This document shows positions 62,446-64,000 of a stretch of DNA of 64,000 bases, piece after piece (positions within the stretch are counted from its first letter, which is position 1; each line of letters starts with the position of its first letter). The notes below the pieces were generated by a model that did not search any database, was not told where the DNA came from, and was given only the letters and a program-made list of their open reading frames with translations. Source of the DNA: JAWSVE01 sp050633885 (lineage in GTDB: Bacteria; Pseudomonadota; Gammaproteobacteria; Pseudomonadales; Cellvibrionaceae); NCBI GenBank assembly GCA_050633885.1, contig JBOEHK010000002.1:496001-560000 (forward strand), given 5' to 3'. The translations under genes and the position numbers were made by a program.

Positions 62446-63471
62446 TTACTTATGCCCACACGCTTTCACGCGCAATATTTTTTGGCTTGTATAGGCTTGG
62501 CCAATCGCACCAAAATACTGTGTGAGCGATTGTTTGACATCGCTATTCTTGGCAAAGAAATGATCGGTAAGACCGATAAGATCATCCTTTTTGTCCCCGC
62601 CAATAAAATAAACGAAAGTCAGCGTTTCATTTTTCTTTGTAAGAAGCGCCTGTTTTTTCTTTGCATCACTTAATGTATAACCATCAGTCACGATAATGAC
62701 GGCTTTTTGGAAACCATCGAAGCCTTTTTGCGCCATATTTTCATATGCACCGCTCAAGGCGTTGTAAATATCTGTGCCGCCGCTACTTGTGATATTCTCA
62801 AATCCAAACCCGCCGCCACCGCAAGCTTGATAGTTTTTATGCGCGTAAAAAAAATCCGAATTAAAACTCGCCACGGCGCATGCGGCATTTTTAGGAAGAA
62901 GTTTAAGGAAATTTTGAGCGGTGCTTTTAACTTCCTCAATATTGCCGGACATAGAACCTGAACGATCAAGTAAAAGCGTCATGGCGATCTTCGGGTCTTT
63001 GTTAATGGTCTTGTAATCAAAGCAAAGCTTTTCACCGCCCAGTGTATAAAGCGCAACACTGTCTGACGGTGGATTGATGAAGTTACCGCCTTCATCTTTA
63101 AAGCTTGCAATAATTTCAAGAGCTTTCGGATCACCAGCGACTTTGATGATTTCCGTCGTGCCGCCGCTAAAGCCAACAATCAGATTATTATCCAGATCAA
63201 TATCAAAACCCGATGTGATTGTAATGCCTTTCGCATCGACCATGCCGAACTTGGACACTGTTCTGATCAAAGCTTTGCTCGGGCCAAGAGCCGGATCAGT
63301 TTTAAGTCTTAAAGAAATCGAGCGCTCGAAATTATATCTTGAAGCAATAATAATAACGGGCGCTTTGTTTCCACTGACGGAATTGATTTTGATATCTTGC
63401 TCCTCCTGTCCATAAAGGAGAGGGGCGTTTAACAGTAAGCAAAGTGGGATGGCTTTAAGAAAAATCTTCAT
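62446..63471 (-). CDS. Secreted von Willebrand A domain protein
   Basis: 341 residues with signal peptide (FLKAIPLCLLLNAPLLYG). After a beta-rich N-domain (about 30-150) comes a VWA domain with a complete MIDAS: DRSGS (Asp169, Ser171, Ser173), the Thr in SSGGTDIYNAL and the Asp in IIVTDGYTL. MIDAS domains bind proteins through a metal ion. It stops immediately before the ATPase ATG, so the two are translationally coupled. A role as periplasmic adhesin or secretion accessory in mating is possible but unproven. Confidence 0.8.
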   Translation of the reverse strand: MKIFLKAIPLCLLLNAPLLYGQEEQDIKINSVSGNKAPVIIIASRYNFERSISLRLKTDPALGPSKALIRTVSKFGMVDAKGITITSGFDIDLDNNLIVGFSGGTTEIIKVAGDPKALEIIASFKDEGGNFINPPSDSVALYTLGGEKLCFDYKTINKDPKIAMTLLLDRSGSMSGNIEEVKSTAQNFLKLLPKNAACAVASFNSDFFYAHKNYQACGGGGFGFENITSSGGTDIYNALSGAYENMAQKGFDGFQKAVIIVTDGYTLSDAKKKQALLTKKNETLTFVYFIGGDKKDDLIGLTDHFFAKNSDVKQSLTQYFGAIGQAYTSQKILRVKACGHK

Positions 63472-63486
63472 TATTCATTCCTCCCC

Positions 63487-63999
63487 TTACAGTAGTGAGC
63501 CAAGATGAGATTTAGTTTGAGCATCACCCATCAATGTAAAATCAAGATCGCCTTTTTTGGCTTTAGCCAATAATCCTAGTGATCCCAGATAGGCTTGGAA
63601 AATTTGATCCTGATCGGGGTGGACGCGGTAAATCTTGAGCGCACTTAAACGATTTGAGAAATTAGACAGAGCAAGATTAGTGGGAACCTCCTGCGGCACT
63701 TCCACATTGATCTGCGCATCTGTTTCTTGAAACGGAACATGAATTGTTGTCCCGACCCAATATAAGCGCACATGATCAGGCTGGGTGAGATTGATCGTGG
63801 TTTCGATTTGATCAAAGGCCATCACCAGATCAGAAAAAGATTTTTTAAAAACGATTAAATCCTTCACCTGTCCGGCTTGTTCCATTAATTGGTTTGCGCT
63901 ACCAGACCACGCAATGCGGTTGGGTAGGGCGCTTAAGACAATATGGATTTGGCTGTTTCGTGTGGCCTTTCTTCGCCCCAGTGTGGTGAGTTGTTGAAG
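63487..63999 (-). CDS. Hypothetical element protein, N-terminus beyond the right edge
   Basis: The frame is open to the window edge (170 codons seen), so the ATG at 63885 is probably internal: upstream codons (HIVLSALPNRIAWSGSANQL) read as continuous protein. Mixed alpha/beta sequence with VRLYWVGTTIHVPFQETDA and FQAYLGSLGLLAKAKKG; no motif that I recognise. Ends 15 nt before the VWA gene. Confidence 0.65.
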   Translation of the reverse strand, partial: LQQLTTLGRRKATRNSQIHIVLSALPNRIAWSGSANQLMEQAGQVKDLIVFKKSFSDLVMAFDQIETTINLTQPDHVRLYWVGTTIHVPFQETDAQINVEVPQEVPTNLALSNFSNRLSALKIYRVHPDQDQIFQAYLGSLGLLAKAKKGDLDFTLMGDAQTKSHLGSLL

Positions 64000-64000
64000 C

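Noticed and set aside
62422..62673. Plus-strand frames within the VirD4 and VWA genes
   Set aside because: They mirror well-supported domains on the minus strand and lack start signals.

Overview
The window reads as about 58 kb of chromosome from a low-GC, probably marine gammaproteobacterium related to the Pseudomonadales/Oceanospirillales/Cellvibrionales. The last ~5.8 kb is the start of an integrated element that runs off the right edge. The taxonomic hint comes from gene content: a serB-fimX-PilZ-like block with a YtjB-like gene as in Pseudomonas, a complete EF-P lysylation set (epmB, efp, epmA), divergent comF/bioB, a psp locus with divergent pspF, a RegB/RegA (RoxS/RoxR-type) redox pair, a DUF3094 protein, and several TonB-dependent receptors.

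Layout. 1-6.8 kb: an autotransporter cut by the left edge, a glycosyltransferase, then a Fur-box operon encoding a DUF4198 periplasmic protein, a secreted protein with eight EF-hands, and a haem-type TonB receptor. 7-14.2 kb: PaaI thioesterase, PEBP-like secreted protein, VOC protein, DeaD RNA helicase, MFS transporter, carboxylesterase lipoprotein. 14.2-18.4 kb: an enlarged psp locus (pspA, two extra small ORFs, pspB, two-domain pspC, a PspB-like small protein) facing divergent pspF, with a sigma-54 promoter between. 18.4-24.3 kb: CX4R phosphatase, Met-rich TonB receptor preceded by a RegA-type palindrome, RegB kinase, RegA regulator, GAF-GGDEF cyclase. 24.5-34.4 kb: central metabolism (fumC, acnA, pyk, HMG-CoA lyase) with small unknowns. 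34.4-44.5 kb: YtjB-like sensor, serB, fimX, PilZ-like protein and the EF-P modification genes. 44.6-58 kb: a PETase-like secreted polyester hydrolase, an RNA m5U methyltransferase, cysE, an srkA with an Asn-rich insertion, MAPEG, a ParDE-type toxin-antitoxin pair, comF/bioB, flagellar-like and SprA-like proteins, an acyl-CoA dehydrogenase and small proteins.

At 58172-58248 lies an initiator tRNA gene with a consensus promoter. A serine recombinase gene on the opposite strand ends inside the tRNA's 3' part and takes its stop codon from the T-loop. This marks the left boundary of an integrative element. Its genes (edge ORF, VWA protein, VirD4/TraG-like coupling ATPase, three small ORFs, recombinase) form one tightly spaced minus-strand operon.

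How the genes work together, mostly by inference. Several modules join a sensor or regulator to an envelope output: Fur with the haem receptor operon, PspF/sigma-54 with the psp envelope-stress genes, RegBA with a possible copper receptor, and c-di-GMP proteins (GGDEF, FimX, PilZ-like) with surface motility. The strongest leads are the PETase-like hydrolase, the tRNA-fMet-integrated element with an unanchored VirD4-like ATPase, the RegA-box/Met-rich receptor/RegBA module, and the expanded psp operon. Short degenerate tandem repeats recur in intergenic DNA. I saw no CRISPR array, rRNA or complete insertion sequence.
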